Positions 33,001 through 40,403 are shown, counted from the first letter of the stretch. The stretch is 40,857 nucleotides of DNA from JAABRU01 sp050180235 (GCA_050180235.1 JBFXEJ010000053.1:1-40857); one strand, 5' to 3'. Notes: generated by a model not told the origin, from the letters alone. Numbers and translations are program-made.

Positions 33001-33848
33001 TGGATAAGCTTGCTGAAGCAGAACGTCATTACCATAAAGCAATTCATATCTTTAAAAAACTTTCAAATCCAGTGGGGGAAGCTGTCGTTCAAAATAATTT
33101 AGGAATTATCTTAAAAAAAAGAAAGAAATGGGATTCAGCCGAAATCGCTTATCGTGAAAGCGCCCGTTTATGGGAAAAAATTGGCAATCAATCTGCTGTT
33201 GTGAATACATATATTGAACTTGCAAGCGTGATAGAAGGGCTAAACCGCTGGAAAGAGGCCGAAATCTGGTATCGCAAGGCATTAGAACTAATACGACAGG
33301 TAGGAGATCAAAGCAAAGAAGTCAATATTATGATTTCCCTCGCTGATTTGATCCTAAAAGACCCAAACCGCTTACAAGAAGCCTATCAACTTTCAAATGA
33401 AGCTTTATCAACAATGAAAAAATTACGTAGCATTGATAAAATTTACATGGTTTCAATATACGGTACTCTTAAAAATATTGCAGAACAACAGATTAAAAAT
33501 AGGAATTTATCAATATTTCAGCGGATTGTATTAAAGATTAAATCTTCAATATATGGGTGGATTGTATTAAAAAGAACTTACAGTCATTTTAACGAAAATC
33601 TAATCTGCGATGTATATTATACAGGACCTTTTGACAAATTTTTTAGTATAACAATTAGAATAATAAAGCAATTATTAACTGATATCTTATTAAAACCGAT
33701 AGTGATAGTTTTAGGTGGTGTCGGAGGTTTAATAGCTGGAATAATTACATTAATATTAGGTATTGTTATTTCTCCATTTTATTATTGCTATAAAGCATTT
33801 CAAAAAGTTTTCAATTATTTTAGAAGACGATGCTCTGAAGAAGATTGA
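30057..33848 (+). CDS. CHAT protease - STAND-like NTPase - TPR - membrane protein
   Basis: A 1263-residue multidomain protein. Residues about 90-370: CHAT (caspase-like) peptidase domain with catalytic pair H230 in HFDGHGIFD and C276 in LSACQSA. Residues about 400-700: P-loop NTPase of NB-ARC/STAND type, starting with a CFHGRARELWLIE linker, Walker A GFSGQGKT (436-443), Walker B LLILDSLDN (about 504-512), sensor LITTRQTR, and GLxxNDALGLF. Residues about 740-1140: helical TPR-type repeats (visible as AEIAYRESARLWEKIGN and AEIWYRKALELIRQVGD). Residues about 1195-1245: hydrophobic, with a Gly-rich GGVGGLIAGIITLILG helix, so membrane-inserted. The plan (protease effector, oligomerising switch, repeat sensor) is that of defence/cell-death STAND proteins. 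AT-rich codon use suggests acquisition. Trigger and substrate unknown. Confidence 0.88.
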   Translation: MKELILYFPNENQVIVEYSSDRAAPIKFESPLTDEDRYDICWYIEVYGTQYTINFDDERADRIVGELKGWGESLFNKVFGNDYTKKIFLSFFSMLDKSGGLITIDANAPSILSLPWEILCFEGKYLAHEYPSISVRRRLTDSGVIKRQFLPKSKNALHLLFVVSRPRESNFIDPRSESMAVMDALDRNARGRVTVEFLRPPTLWNLEKRLKLLEEYTGRPAVDIIHFDGHGIFDTNQKIGSLLFEKRSGAMHLVNAEVFGQLLSEYKVSLVVLSACQSAKMNKADPLSSVSALLNHFGVPAVIAMGYSVLMNTTLEFFGLFYNKLCSGMGIAAAFKFAQHYLYVNPKRENRHRGINCFIFNLYDWFSPTLYQYEKDIPLLSRATKDEDRMQGERLGKNNRFDQRNLSICCFHGRARELWLIERLFLSGVRRITIHGFSGQGKTELAAETGRWLTRTGMFKKYCLIDYSLCKNIDPVTFAINSISVSFHESVSCFEASKKIIEKCPTLLILDSLDNLQNKEADFQSALLDAASIWSQAGESRVLITTRQTRLYHSEYGQSMNPAHRYLHLEGLEENDALGLFSTLWEKPPATEFPKIKPQELIEIFKKIDFHPLAISQLTSQLKRQRTVGIENFIENMLSGTTDEEAKNNFHISYEMSLERLSEKYWSLMPRMGVFQSGAMENLLVEIAEFPNWKEMRQELEVAGLIWSEKLPDIKSSYLKFHPTLASHFWMHLSSSEKKSIIDRHRKKYYWLCNILYKHELYQDENDNIAIALRELPNLLFAVKNALTVVDKNAVDFVICICYFLNNFGLLEEKDHLIGQAETIVEVATDEWGRLQCDRVKTLLISLRFSEAEKMLRNLLSIPALTNTHSQYFALNLLCTLLCATNRYKEAKKMLFKAYDVAKVLKLAYSENFFRDFDIIFGDILTGLGKIDEARYKYNQALSYVKNGIDNNKIAEIECGLASLCLSETPTAAFFDEHNTAVDKLAEAERHYHKAIHIFKKLSNPVGEAVVQNNLGIILKKRKKWDSAEIAYRESARLWEKIGNQSAVVNTYIELASVIEGLNRWKEAEIWYRKALELIRQVGDQSKEVNIMISLADLILKDPNRLQEAYQLSNEALSTMKKLRSIDKIYMVSIYGTLKNIAEQQIKNRNLSIFQRIVLKIKSSIYGWIVLKRTYSHFNENLICDVYYTGPFDKFFSITIRIIKQLLTDILLKPIVIVLGGVGGLIAGIITLILGIVISPFYYCYKAFQKVFNYFRRRCSEED

Positions 33849-33996
33849 AGAATTATTTTTCATACAAAGCAACTGTCCGGTTGTCTCTTACTATCTCGCA
33901 CCGAAGTACTGGTCTTCTGAATAATTAGGCCACGCAAGCCCAATTAGCTTGTTTCAGTTACATTTATATGGGAGATTCTTGAAAACTTGCCAAGAG

Positions 33997-34073
33997 GGTT
34001 AACCAAACGGTCGAGCGGATTTTTGGGGTTCCGCTTCGCTCCACCCCAAAAACCGCTCACCTCATCGTTATGC
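33997..34073 (+). other. attC-like recombination site 1
   Basis: A 77-bp imperfect palindrome running from GGTTAAC (R'' position) to GTTATGC (R' position). The stem pairs GAGCGG-A-TTTTTGGGG with CCCCAAAAACCGCTC, leaving a single unpaired A at 34019, the extrahelical base typical of integron attC sites. The loop is TTCCGCTTCGCTCCA. Same plan as 35298-35357. Confidence 0.65.
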
Positions 34074-34123
34074 CCCGTTAAAATTAGACAGGGCAATATT
34101 AGGTGTTGAAAGGATTCTAAAGG

Positions 34124-34157
34124 ATGGCGAAAGGTGCATATTGGCGAAAGTTGCATA
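34124..34157 (+). repeat. 17-bp tandem duplication at a start codon
   Basis: ATGGCGAAAGGTGCATA is followed by TTGGCGAAAGTTGCATA (15 of 17 identical). The duplication puts the upstream ATG out of frame with the gene and leaves TTG 34141 as start, with the upstream AAAGG (34130-34134) now serving as ribosome binding site. Confidence 0.85.
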
Positions 34158-34644
34158 TTGTGGAACAACAATAATTTTTGGCGGGATTAGTGATAATGAT
34201 TTGCGATTTTGTAATCAGGAATGTCATCAGAAAGGTTACGCATTGATTCTTTCTCGAGAATTGCCGCAAGACGTTGTCAATCAGCAGGTAAAAGAGATTC
34301 ATCAGGGATTATGTCCTAAATGTCAGGGAAAAGGACCCGTTGATGTCCATTTATCTTATCAGGTTTATTCACTGCTCCTGTTTACATCGTGGAGCAGCAA
34401 ACCAAATATATGTTGCAGAGGGTGTGGGATTAAACGACAAATCGGCGGTGCAATATTTTCTCTTTTGCTTGGATGGTGGGGATTTCCGTGGGGCATAATA
34501 ATAACACCGGTACAGGTGATACGAAATATTGTGGCAATTTTTAAGATACCTGACCGAATGAAACCATCTGAACAGCTTGAAAACATTGTCAGAGTTCATA
34601 TAGCGACTCAGTTAACAGAAAAACAAAAAGAAAAGTGGGCGTAG
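34141..34644 (+). CDS. Zinc-ribbon membrane protein in an integron-like cassette
   Basis: A 167-residue protein starting at TTG 34141. Three putative Zn-binding parts: YCG...FCNQECHQKGY (about residues 6-33), CPKCQGKG (about 58-65) and CCRGCGIKRQ (about 90-99). A hydrophobic stretch (about 101-128, GAIFSLLLGWWGFPWGIIITP) makes it membrane-anchored; the tail is charged. I recognise no named family. It is alone between two attC-like sites, the arrangement of a single-gene cassette. The upstream in-frame problem caused by the 17-bp duplication may lower expression. Function unknown. Confidence 0.7.
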   Translation: MAKVAYCGTTIIFGGISDNDLRFCNQECHQKGYALILSRELPQDVVNQQVKEIHQGLCPKCQGKGPVDVHLSYQVYSLLLFTSWSSKPNICCRGCGIKRQIGGAIFSLLLGWWGFPWGIIITPVQVIRNIVAIFKIPDRMKPSEQLENIVRVHIATQLTEKQKEKWA

Positions 34645-34660
34645 CCCGCTATCGTTATGC
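34610..34660 (+). other. Weak attC-like site 2
   Basis: GTTAAC at 34611 and GTTATGC at 34654-34660 bracket a short stem AGTGGGC-GTA-GCCCGCT. It has the same outer sequences as site 1 but a shorter stem and no clear extrahelical base. It overlaps the end of the preceding gene, as attC sites often do. Could instead be a degenerate or chance hairpin. Confidence 0.4.
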
Positions 34661-34682
34661 CGTATGAGATAAGGAGAATATA

Positions 34683-34922
34683 ATGGAAGAAATGCAGCTT
34701 TCTAATTTTCAGAACAATGTTTACGGTATTATTGAATCAGTAATCAATTCCCATCAGTCTGTACTGATAAGCGACAAAGGAAAATTTCTCGTTAAAATTG
34801 TTCCGCTTTCATATCCTGAACAGGATTCATGGTTAGGCTGTATGAAAGGTACAGGAAAGATTACAGGAGATATTCTTTCTCCCGCAGAAGATACCAGTGC
34901 ATGGAGAGTCCTTTCAGAATGA
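34683..34922 (+). CDS. Phd/YefM-type antitoxin
   Basis: A 79-residue protein with AAGGAG upstream. MQLSNFQNNVYGIIESVINSHQSVLISDKGKFLVKIVPL matches the Phd/YefM fold: an N-terminal DNA-binding half and a C-terminal tail (after about residue 50) that would wrap the toxin. It binds and neutralises the partner toxin and represses the shared promoter. The toxin start overlaps its stop (ATGA), the usual arrangement. The toxin gene is frameshifted, so the antitoxin may be a remnant or still act as a repressor. Confidence 0.8.
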   Translation: MEEMQLSNFQNNVYGIIESVINSHQSVLISDKGKFLVKIVPLSYPEQDSWLGCMKGTGKITGDILSPAEDTSAWRVLSE

Positions 34923-35303
34923 AATATTTGCTGGATACACATATATGGCTTTGGAGTCTCATGGAGCCTGACAGACTTGATGAAAACATTGTGCAGGTGC
35001 TTGAATGAGCTGTTCATATCTCCGATTACTGTATGGGAAACTCTGATTCTGGCAGAGAAAGGCAGAATTGAACTCAGTCTGTCTCCGAATGAATGGATAG
35101 CTGAGGCTTTCAGACGAAGTCCTGTAAAAGAGGCGAAGTTATCCTGCTCAATAGCCATCAGAAGCAGAAAAATCGAACTTCCGCATAAAGACCCTGCTGA
35201 CCGTTTTATTGCTGCGACAGCGTGGGAAAATGACCTGATACTGATTACCGAAGACGAAAAACTGAAAAAATCAAAACAGATAAAGGTATTCAAAACGGCA
35301 TAA
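34919..35303 (+). pseudogene. PIN-domain (VapC-like) toxin, frameshifted
   Basis: Starting at ATG 34919, frame one gives MKYLLDTHIWLWSLMEP and runs 29 codons to TGA at 35006-35008; it carries the first PIN catalytic Asp (LLDTH). The remainder is in another frame (from about 35008): ELFISPITVWETLILAEKGRIEL..., with the Glu of VWE, the DPADRF Asp and LITEDEKL. Joined, the two halves make a normal PIN RNase of about 128 residues, so one inserted base or two lost bases near 35005-35008 broke the toxin. The ATG at 34977 gives only the C-terminal part and lacks the first Asp. Confidence 0.82.
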
Positions 35304-35357
35304 TCAAGCGTTGCACCGGACACGGCTAACGCCGTGCCGGTGAACTTATTGTTATGT
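35298..35357 (+). other. attC-like recombination site 3
   Basis: A 60-bp site from GCATAATCAAGCGTTG to AACTTATTGTTATGT. The stem CACCGG-A-CACGGC pairs with GCCGTGCCGGTG around a TAAC loop, with an unpaired A at 35320. Outer boxes CATAA and TTATG pair. The toxin stop codon lies inside it, typical of cassettes. Nothing else identifiable in 35358-35592; a hairpin ACAACTTT-CAG-AAAGTTGT lies at 35593-35611. Confidence 0.65.
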
Positions 35358-35613
35358 AAAAATTAATTTTAAAATTCAATATGATGAGAACACCGTCATC
35401 GGATTCGACTGAACTGGCAGTTTGTTTGGCAGTTGCCATAACTCACTGAAATTAAAATATAATTATGCCAAAAAAACAGTGACTTTGTCATGATCGATCT
35501 GATTATCCGGCAGATCGGAAAGTCCGGCTGCTGTTGTATAAACAACAGCGTAACATCAGTGAATATATCTGGTCAGTCACCGGAAGGATTTGACAACTTT
35601 CAGAAAGTTGTTA

Positions 35614-35714
35614 GGTGATTTCTTAAAACAAATATACCTGTTCAGTTGTCTTAAAAATTTGATAACTTTTGGAAAGTTGTCAAATCTGCGGTATGTTTTT
35701 TTCCGGAAATCGCC
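35614..35714 (-). mobile_element. MITE family B, diverged copy 3 (101 bp)
   Basis: GGTGATTTC...GAAATCGCC ends with TTA on both sides (35611-35613 and 35715-35717). Aligns with copies 1 and 2 in reverse (AAATATACC...TCAGTT block shared), but the central hairpin has an unrelated stem (AACTT...AAGTT). An extra solo end GGAAATCGCCTTA follows at about 35738-35751 and supplies the 3' end of the next gene. Confidence 0.7.
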
Positions 35715-35747
35715 TTAAATGTGCGGGATGTTTTTCCGGAAATCGCC

Positions 35748-36404
35748 TTACAGATTAAAAAGACAAAGCAGTTCTGAGGGATGCTGGATGAGTTTCCGGC
35801 ATCCGCTGTCCATCAGTTCCTCCGGAGAACGATAGCCCCATGAAACACCTGCGGGATACATGCCTGCTGCCACTGCGGTCTGCATATCCACTGCGCTGTC
35901 TCCCACAAAAAGAATTTCCGCAGGTGTCAGAGAGAAAATCCGGGCGATTTCCAAAGCAGCGGCAGGATCAGGCTTGGGAGGAATCTGATCTCTGCGTCCA
36001 AACACTGCGGCAAAATGATGATCCGGCAAAAATTCCTGAACAAATTTTTCTGTGAATTCATGCTGTTTATTGGACAGAATGCCGATTTTCAGTTCCAGCT
36101 TTTCCAAATCTTTCAGCATTTCCGGAATGCCGTCATAGGGAAATGAACTTTTCCTCCAGTTCCGCTCATATTCTTCCTGAAATTCTGCAAGACACTGGTT
36201 GATATTCTGCTCCGAGCGTGCTGTTTCCGGCAAAGCACGGGCAATCAGAGTGGCAAATCCTTTTCCGATAAAATAACGGTAATCGCTGATTTCATGCTCC
36301 GGGAATCCGTGCCGATGGAGAACAGCGTTCACGGAACTGCCCAGATCGTGCAATGTGTTGAGCAAAGTTCCGTCCAAATCAAAAATAATTCCCTGCCAAA
36401 GCAT
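35748..36404 (-). CDS. HAD-family phosphatase (phosphoglycolate phosphatase-like)
   Basis: A 218-residue haloacid dehalogenase-type hydrolase. Motif I FDLDGTLLNT (residues about 8-17, nucleophile Asp and acid/base Asp), motif II ILSNK (about 109-113), motif III Lys in PPKPDP (about 142-147) and motif IV GDSAVDM (about 167-173). The helical cap between motif I and II is of the Gph/PgmB C1 type. The substrate cannot be fixed by sequence alone: phosphoglycolate, pyrophosphate or a sugar phosphate are all possible. It may be co-transcribed with the ligase upstream at 36504, though repeat sequence separates them. Confidence 0.85.
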   Translation of the reverse strand: MLWQGIIFDLDGTLLNTLHDLGSSVNAVLHRHGFPEHEISDYRYFIGKGFATLIARALPETARSEQNINQCLAEFQEEYERNWRKSSFPYDGIPEMLKDLEKLELKIGILSNKQHEFTEKFVQEFLPDHHFAAVFGRRDQIPPKPDPAAALEIARIFSLTPAEILFVGDSAVDMQTAVAAGMYPAGVSWGYRSPEELMDSGCRKLIQHPSELLCLFNL

Positions 36405-36420
36405 TTTTCACCTCTGTAGA

Positions 36421-36520
36421 TAGGGGTTAGGGAGCAGGGATTCAGATTGTGTCTGTTTTCACTTTTCCCCAATCCCTAACCCCCAACCCCTAATTCCCAA
36501 TCCCTAATCCCTAAACCCCA
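36421..36520. repeat. TAACCCC / TAATCCC low-complexity repeat
   Basis: Irregular runs of CCCTAACCCC, CCCAATCCC and CCCTAAACCCC fill the gap between two genes and extend into the last codons of the ligase gene. Like runs occur at 5600-5640, 25128-25156 and 25330-25390. Confidence 0.8.
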
Positions 36521-37844
36521 ACCCCTTTATAATCGCGCTTCTGTCATATTTTCCGGCTGATGTGCGGGGAATTTCTTCCACAAAACAGATTCTCCGGGGC
36601 ATGGCATATGGTTCAAGAAGCCGGGATGCGGCATTTCTGAATGTTTCCAAATCCATATTTCCCTGCACCAGAGCTGCCAAATCATTTTCCCTTCCGGATT
36701 CATCAGGCAGAGAAATCACCACTGCATCGCCAATTCCGGGAATCTGTTTCAGTTTTTCCCCCACTTCTTCCACATCCACCCGTTTGCCGCCCACTTTTGC
36801 AATGCCGTCCGCCCTTCCCAGCAGATAAAATCCGCCATTTTCAGCACTACGCACCCGATCTCCGGTACGAAAATATCCCTGCGCATCAGTTTCCATTCCC
36901 GGAGGCAGGAAATCAGACCGGACATGCAGAATTTCATCTGCGATCTTCCACTCAACAGCATCAAAAGTCTGCAGGGTTTTTTCTCCTGCTGCTCTGCAAC
37001 GGGAGGCAATTCCGCCGGTTTCTGTGGAGCCGTATATTTCTGTTGGGCCTATGCCGGTCTGCGCATAAAAGCGATCTCCGTCTGCATCATCCAGTTTTCC
37101 GGCAGAGGAAAGAGCAAGGCGGAGCATGTTTTCAGGGATTTCCTCACTTCCCAATGCCTGGTAATGCAAAGGCAGACTGACCAGCACAGTGATTCCCTGA
37201 TCTTTTAAAACCCCCCGGATTTCCTGCGGAAAAGTGCAGGTTTCAGGCCATACAGATGAGGACGAAACAAAGGGAACCAGCACGGAAAAAAGAAATCCGT
37301 AAATATGATACGGCGGAACAGTGGAAAGAAAACGGTCATTTTCGGAAAAACTGTTTTTCCGGGAATGGAAAAATGCCTCTGCAAAAAGATTGCGCGGGGT
37401 TTTGTGCCAAATTTTTGGTCTGCCTGTGGAACCGCCTGTAAAAAAAGAAATAAAAGGCAAATCCGGGGAAAAAGCAGGGGGCAGAGGGGAAAAAGAGCAT
37501 GAATCCGCGCAGGGAATCACGGTTTTCAATCCCTTTGGCAAATCCCTTTCCTGATCGGAAATGACCGTATGGAAATTGCGGATTTCACGGATTTCCCCAA
37601 TGGTCTGTGCGGAAAAGGAATGTGGCAGAATCAGTGCAAATCCGCTGTTCATGGCAGCCAGAACTGAGGCCATGAGAATGCTTCTGTCTTCCGTGCAGAT
37701 GCAGCACAGGGTTTGACTTTTCATGGCATTGCGTATATCCGCAGCCAAAGCATAAACGCGGGCATAGGTTTGTGCGGAAATAATAAAATCTCTGTACGGA
37801 TGCTGAGGCCCCGCGAGCAGTTGTGCAAGTTTCTGTAAAAACAT
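36504..37844 (-). CDS. AMP-forming acyl/aryl ligase
   Basis: A 446-residue ANL-superfamily adenylating enzyme. Motifs: P-loop-like FFTGGSTGRPKIWHK (about residues 129-143), EIYGSTETGG (about 265-275), YFRTGDRV (about 318-325), GRADGIAKVGGKRVDVEEVG (hinge, about 337-356) and the catalytic Lys in RTSAGKYDR (about 430-438). It activates a carboxylic acid as an acyl-AMP and then transfers it to CoA or a carrier protein. It is shorter than classical acyl-CoA synthetases and resembles ligases found with ketosynthase/ACP clusters, so it could load the ACP at 17.6 kb, but that is 19 kb away. The final GLGFRD residues are encoded by the low-complexity repeat. Confidence 0.87.
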   Translation of the reverse strand: MFLQKLAQLLAGPQHPYRDFIISAQTYARVYALAADIRNAMKSQTLCCICTEDRSILMASVLAAMNSGFALILPHSFSAQTIGEIREIRNFHTVISDQERDLPKGLKTVIPCADSCSFSPLPPAFSPDLPFISFFTGGSTGRPKIWHKTPRNLFAEAFFHSRKNSFSENDRFLSTVPPYHIYGFLFSVLVPFVSSSSVWPETCTFPQEIRGVLKDQGITVLVSLPLHYQALGSEEIPENMLRLALSSAGKLDDADGDRFYAQTGIGPTEIYGSTETGGIASRCRAAGEKTLQTFDAVEWKIADEILHVRSDFLPPGMETDAQGYFRTGDRVRSAENGGFYLLGRADGIAKVGGKRVDVEEVGEKLKQIPGIGDAVVISLPDESGRENDLAALVQGNMDLETFRNAASRLLEPYAMPRRICFVEEIPRTSAGKYDRSAIIKGLGFRD

Positions 37845-37872
37845 AATAAATTCCTGAAAATTTGGCTTGTTG

Positions 37873-39579
37873 TTATGCCCCGCCGGACATGCGCAGACTG
37901 TAAAGGGTATCTGCTTTGAAAAACATCACGCTGTTTCCTTCTTTGCATAAGTGCATGGTTTCGTCTATATCCGGGCCTGTGATTTTTTTACTGTCTGCTT
38001 TATGCGGCTGTTTTGAAAAAATTTCCACAGTGTCTTCATAAATGGAAACCGCAATGCCTTTTTCCAGTGTCACAAAATTGACGGAATGCAGATCCGCATC
38101 TTTTGCAATACGGCAGTCATAGTCCCCATAATGCCTGTCAAAGCGGAGAATAATCCGGTCATAAGAATTTTGCTTATGCCCCATGAGAATGCACACGCCA
38201 TCATCGTGTTTCGCGTCAATGATCCGGTAATCGTCCAGTTCAGGAACTGCTTTCATAATGCAGGAACTGCTGCCCTGTTTTCCGGGAAGGGGAATTGCCA
38301 GCCAGGCTTTTCCCAGCACGTTCTGATAAATCATTCCCTCAAAAACCTGCGCGGAATATGGCATGATATTCCATACATTCCTGATACCGGCAATCGGCTT
38401 TTTTCCCGAATCATCAACCGATATTTCCGTCAGATCTCCCAAATGACGGGCATAAAGGGTATTGCCGATTACCATGATTTCATCTGTCTGAAGTTCCGGA
38501 AAGGACAGGGGCAGCGCGTTTGCGGTTTCCAGTTTCAGACACCTGTTTTCCATCCGGGCAAAAACCGGGATCAGTTTTTTTTCTGTAAAAATCACATTTG
38601 CAGAGGCAGGAACCGGATAAGTCCTGCTGTCAATGAAGATATGCCCGGCAGTTGCGGCAACCCGCATTCCGGCATGGAAACGGTGCCACAGAATATCATA
38701 GGCGAATTTCCTTATGCTTTCGATTTCAAATCTGCCGCTGTGCTGAACAGCTTTCCTTTGCACCGGAATGACAATCACCTGACCGGGAAGCGCAGGGGGC
38801 AAAGTCCGTTTTCCTTTTTCAAACAAATCAATGAACCAGGCCAGATAATGGGAGGGTATTTTCCCGAAATCCCGTGCGGCCGGGGGAATCCTGACCTGCG
38901 GATTGAAAATGGAGACATTGGCCTTCATCCGCTTTTCCAGATCATTTTTCTTAAAATCCGGATGGCTGCCTTTGAAAGGATGAATTCCCACAAACAACTG
39001 ACACGCGATAATGGCAAAAGAGAACCAGTCGCTGAGTTCGGAAAATATGCTGCAGTGCCAGTCCCGGATGGAAGGCATGATGGCTGTGGCAGGAAATCCG
39101 GGTGTCTGCCAGGAATCTGTATCAATAAACCAGGGCGTGACCAGATCATTTTTATCCACCAGATAGTTGAATTCATTTCCATCCACCATCAGGCATTTTC
39201 CCCTGTGAATATAATAAATGCTTTCCTTTATGTTTTCAGTAAGTTCCTGTGTCGAATCATCCGTCACACCGCAGCGGGTGCGGAAATCATTGGTAAAGAG
39301 TTTGCACAGAGGCAGGGTTTCCTTTGCCCATTTCATGGTGAATCCGACCGGAGCATTGCTCTGATCCAGCACAATATCTTCCGGTTTGAGAATATTGGGC
39401 AGATTCAGTTTTTGCAGTTCCATGATTTTGGCTTCCGGAATCATCTTGGACGGATCTGTATAAATTTTGAAAATCGTATCCCCTTTTCCGTAAATCTGCC
39501 CTTCCCCGCCTTTGGCAATGAAATCATTCTGCGTAAGGGTGACAGCTTTTTTTCCCCGGATAAAGTATTTCATGGTCAT
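37873..39579 (-). CDS. Atypical protein kinase with C-terminal beta-rich domain
   Basis: A 568-residue protein whose first 270 residues look like a divergent Ser/Thr-kinase fold: Gly-rich loop AKGGEGQIYGKG (about residues 22-33), ATP Lys in TIFKIY (about 36-41), catalytic-loop-like DGNEFNYLVD (about 133-142; HRD replaced), metal-binding DTDS in place of DFG (about 153-156), then a DWFSFAIIACQLFVGIHPF helix typical of the C-lobe. Residues about 280-568 are beta-strand rich, without clear motifs, perhaps a propeller-like binding domain. Start at ATG 39579 overlaps the TrmO stop by four bases. Whether it phosphorylates proteins is not known. No signal peptide or membrane helix. Confidence 0.75.
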   Translation of the reverse strand: MTMKYFIRGKKAVTLTQNDFIAKGGEGQIYGKGDTIFKIYTDPSKMIPEAKIMELQKLNLPNILKPEDIVLDQSNAPVGFTMKWAKETLPLCKLFTNDFRTRCGVTDDSTQELTENIKESIYYIHRGKCLMVDGNEFNYLVDKNDLVTPWFIDTDSWQTPGFPATAIMPSIRDWHCSIFSELSDWFSFAIIACQLFVGIHPFKGSHPDFKKNDLEKRMKANVSIFNPQVRIPPAARDFGKIPSHYLAWFIDLFEKGKRTLPPALPGQVIVIPVQRKAVQHSGRFEIESIRKFAYDILWHRFHAGMRVAATAGHIFIDSRTYPVPASANVIFTEKKLIPVFARMENRCLKLETANALPLSFPELQTDEIMVIGNTLYARHLGDLTEISVDDSGKKPIAGIRNVWNIMPYSAQVFEGMIYQNVLGKAWLAIPLPGKQGSSSCIMKAVPELDDYRIIDAKHDDGVCILMGHKQNSYDRIILRFDRHYGDYDCRIAKDADLHSVNFVTLEKGIAVSIYEDTVEIFSKQPHKADSKKITGPDIDETMHLCKEGNSVMFFKADTLYSLRMSGGA

Positions 39580-40115
39580 ATGTCCAGTTCCCGGTGAATC
39601 TGCTCCATCCATGCCGGAACAGCGGGATTTTCCGCTACATGATAATTCAGGACATAGGGCTTGATATCTATAATGGGGCTGCCGTCCAAAGCCTCAAATC
39701 CGATTACCCGGAGGATATTATCCTGACGATCCAGCAGACGCACCGCGGAAACCAGCACCGGATTGGGCCGGGCCGGGCTGCATGTGGCAAAGATTCCCTG
39801 CAAAGGCAAATCCTCTCTGCCCATAGGATGAACCTGTTTCAGACTGCGCCGGGCGGGATCAATAAGATGGGGCCAGTACAGTACCAGAATATGGGAAAAA
39901 CCTTCTGTGCCTTTGAGAAGATCAGCGAATTCCGGTTCTATCACCAGATTGGAAACCATATTTTTCAGATTTTTATGATATTCCCGCATTTTTTCTATGC
40001 GGAGTTTCAGTTCAAGTCCCCGCTCACCGGCCCTGAGTATGGGTTCTTTGATTTCATTCCGGACAAAGCCCACAGGCCGCAGGATCATTTCCGGACATTG
40101 CTCAGTCACACTCAT
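39576..40115 (-). CDS. trmO: tRNA (adenine-N6)-methyltransferase TrmO/TsaA family
   Basis: The family methylates N6-threonylcarbamoyladenosine at tRNA position 37 using S-adenosylmethionine. The 179-residue product has the beta-barrel signatures IGFVRNE-like (PVGFVRNE, about residues 14-21), EGFSHILVLYWPH (about 71-83), FATCSPARPNPV (about 108-119; the family RSPxRPNP loop, with C in place of R) and FEALDGSPIIDIKPY (about 137-152). AAGGAG precedes the ATG. It is longer at residues 35-60 than minimal members. Some TsaA proteins occur in other contexts, and the overlap with an atypical kinase gene is unusual. Confidence 0.85.
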   Translation of the reverse strand: MSVTEQCPEMILRPVGFVRNEIKEPILRAGERGLELKLRIEKMREYHKNLKNMVSNLVIEPEFADLLKGTEGFSHILVLYWPHLIDPARRSLKQVHPMGREDLPLQGIFATCSPARPNPVLVSAVRLLDRQDNILRVIGFEALDGSPIIDIKPYVLNYHVAENPAVPAWMEQIHRELDI

Positions 40116-40403
40116 TTTTCATTCTCCTTAGTTCAAATATTTTTTCAGTTTTTGTCGTACATATCCCATAAACTGCCCTCATAAGCCTTTTCTTTGGCAC
40201 ATTTCAGCAGGGTTTCAGGATTTGTACTCATTTTTAAGAATAAATGCAAGAAAGAAGAAAAGTCCCCAAAAATATTTTACTCTGTTACCGCCGGGTGGCA
40301 CAGAGTTTTTTTCTGTGTGAAACTCTGGCTTAAATAAGCCTCAGCCGGTTTGACCCGCTGCTCTGTATCAGTATGTTCCCAAAACATAACCGCAGGGCTA
40401 TAT

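Noticed and set aside
38086..39597. Plus-strand open frame of 503 codons
   Set aside because: Antisense shadow of the atypical kinase gene.
40290..40330. Terminator near CACAGAG-TTTTTT-TCTGTG
   Set aside because: The stem is only about six base pairs and no gene ends nearby in the right orientation.
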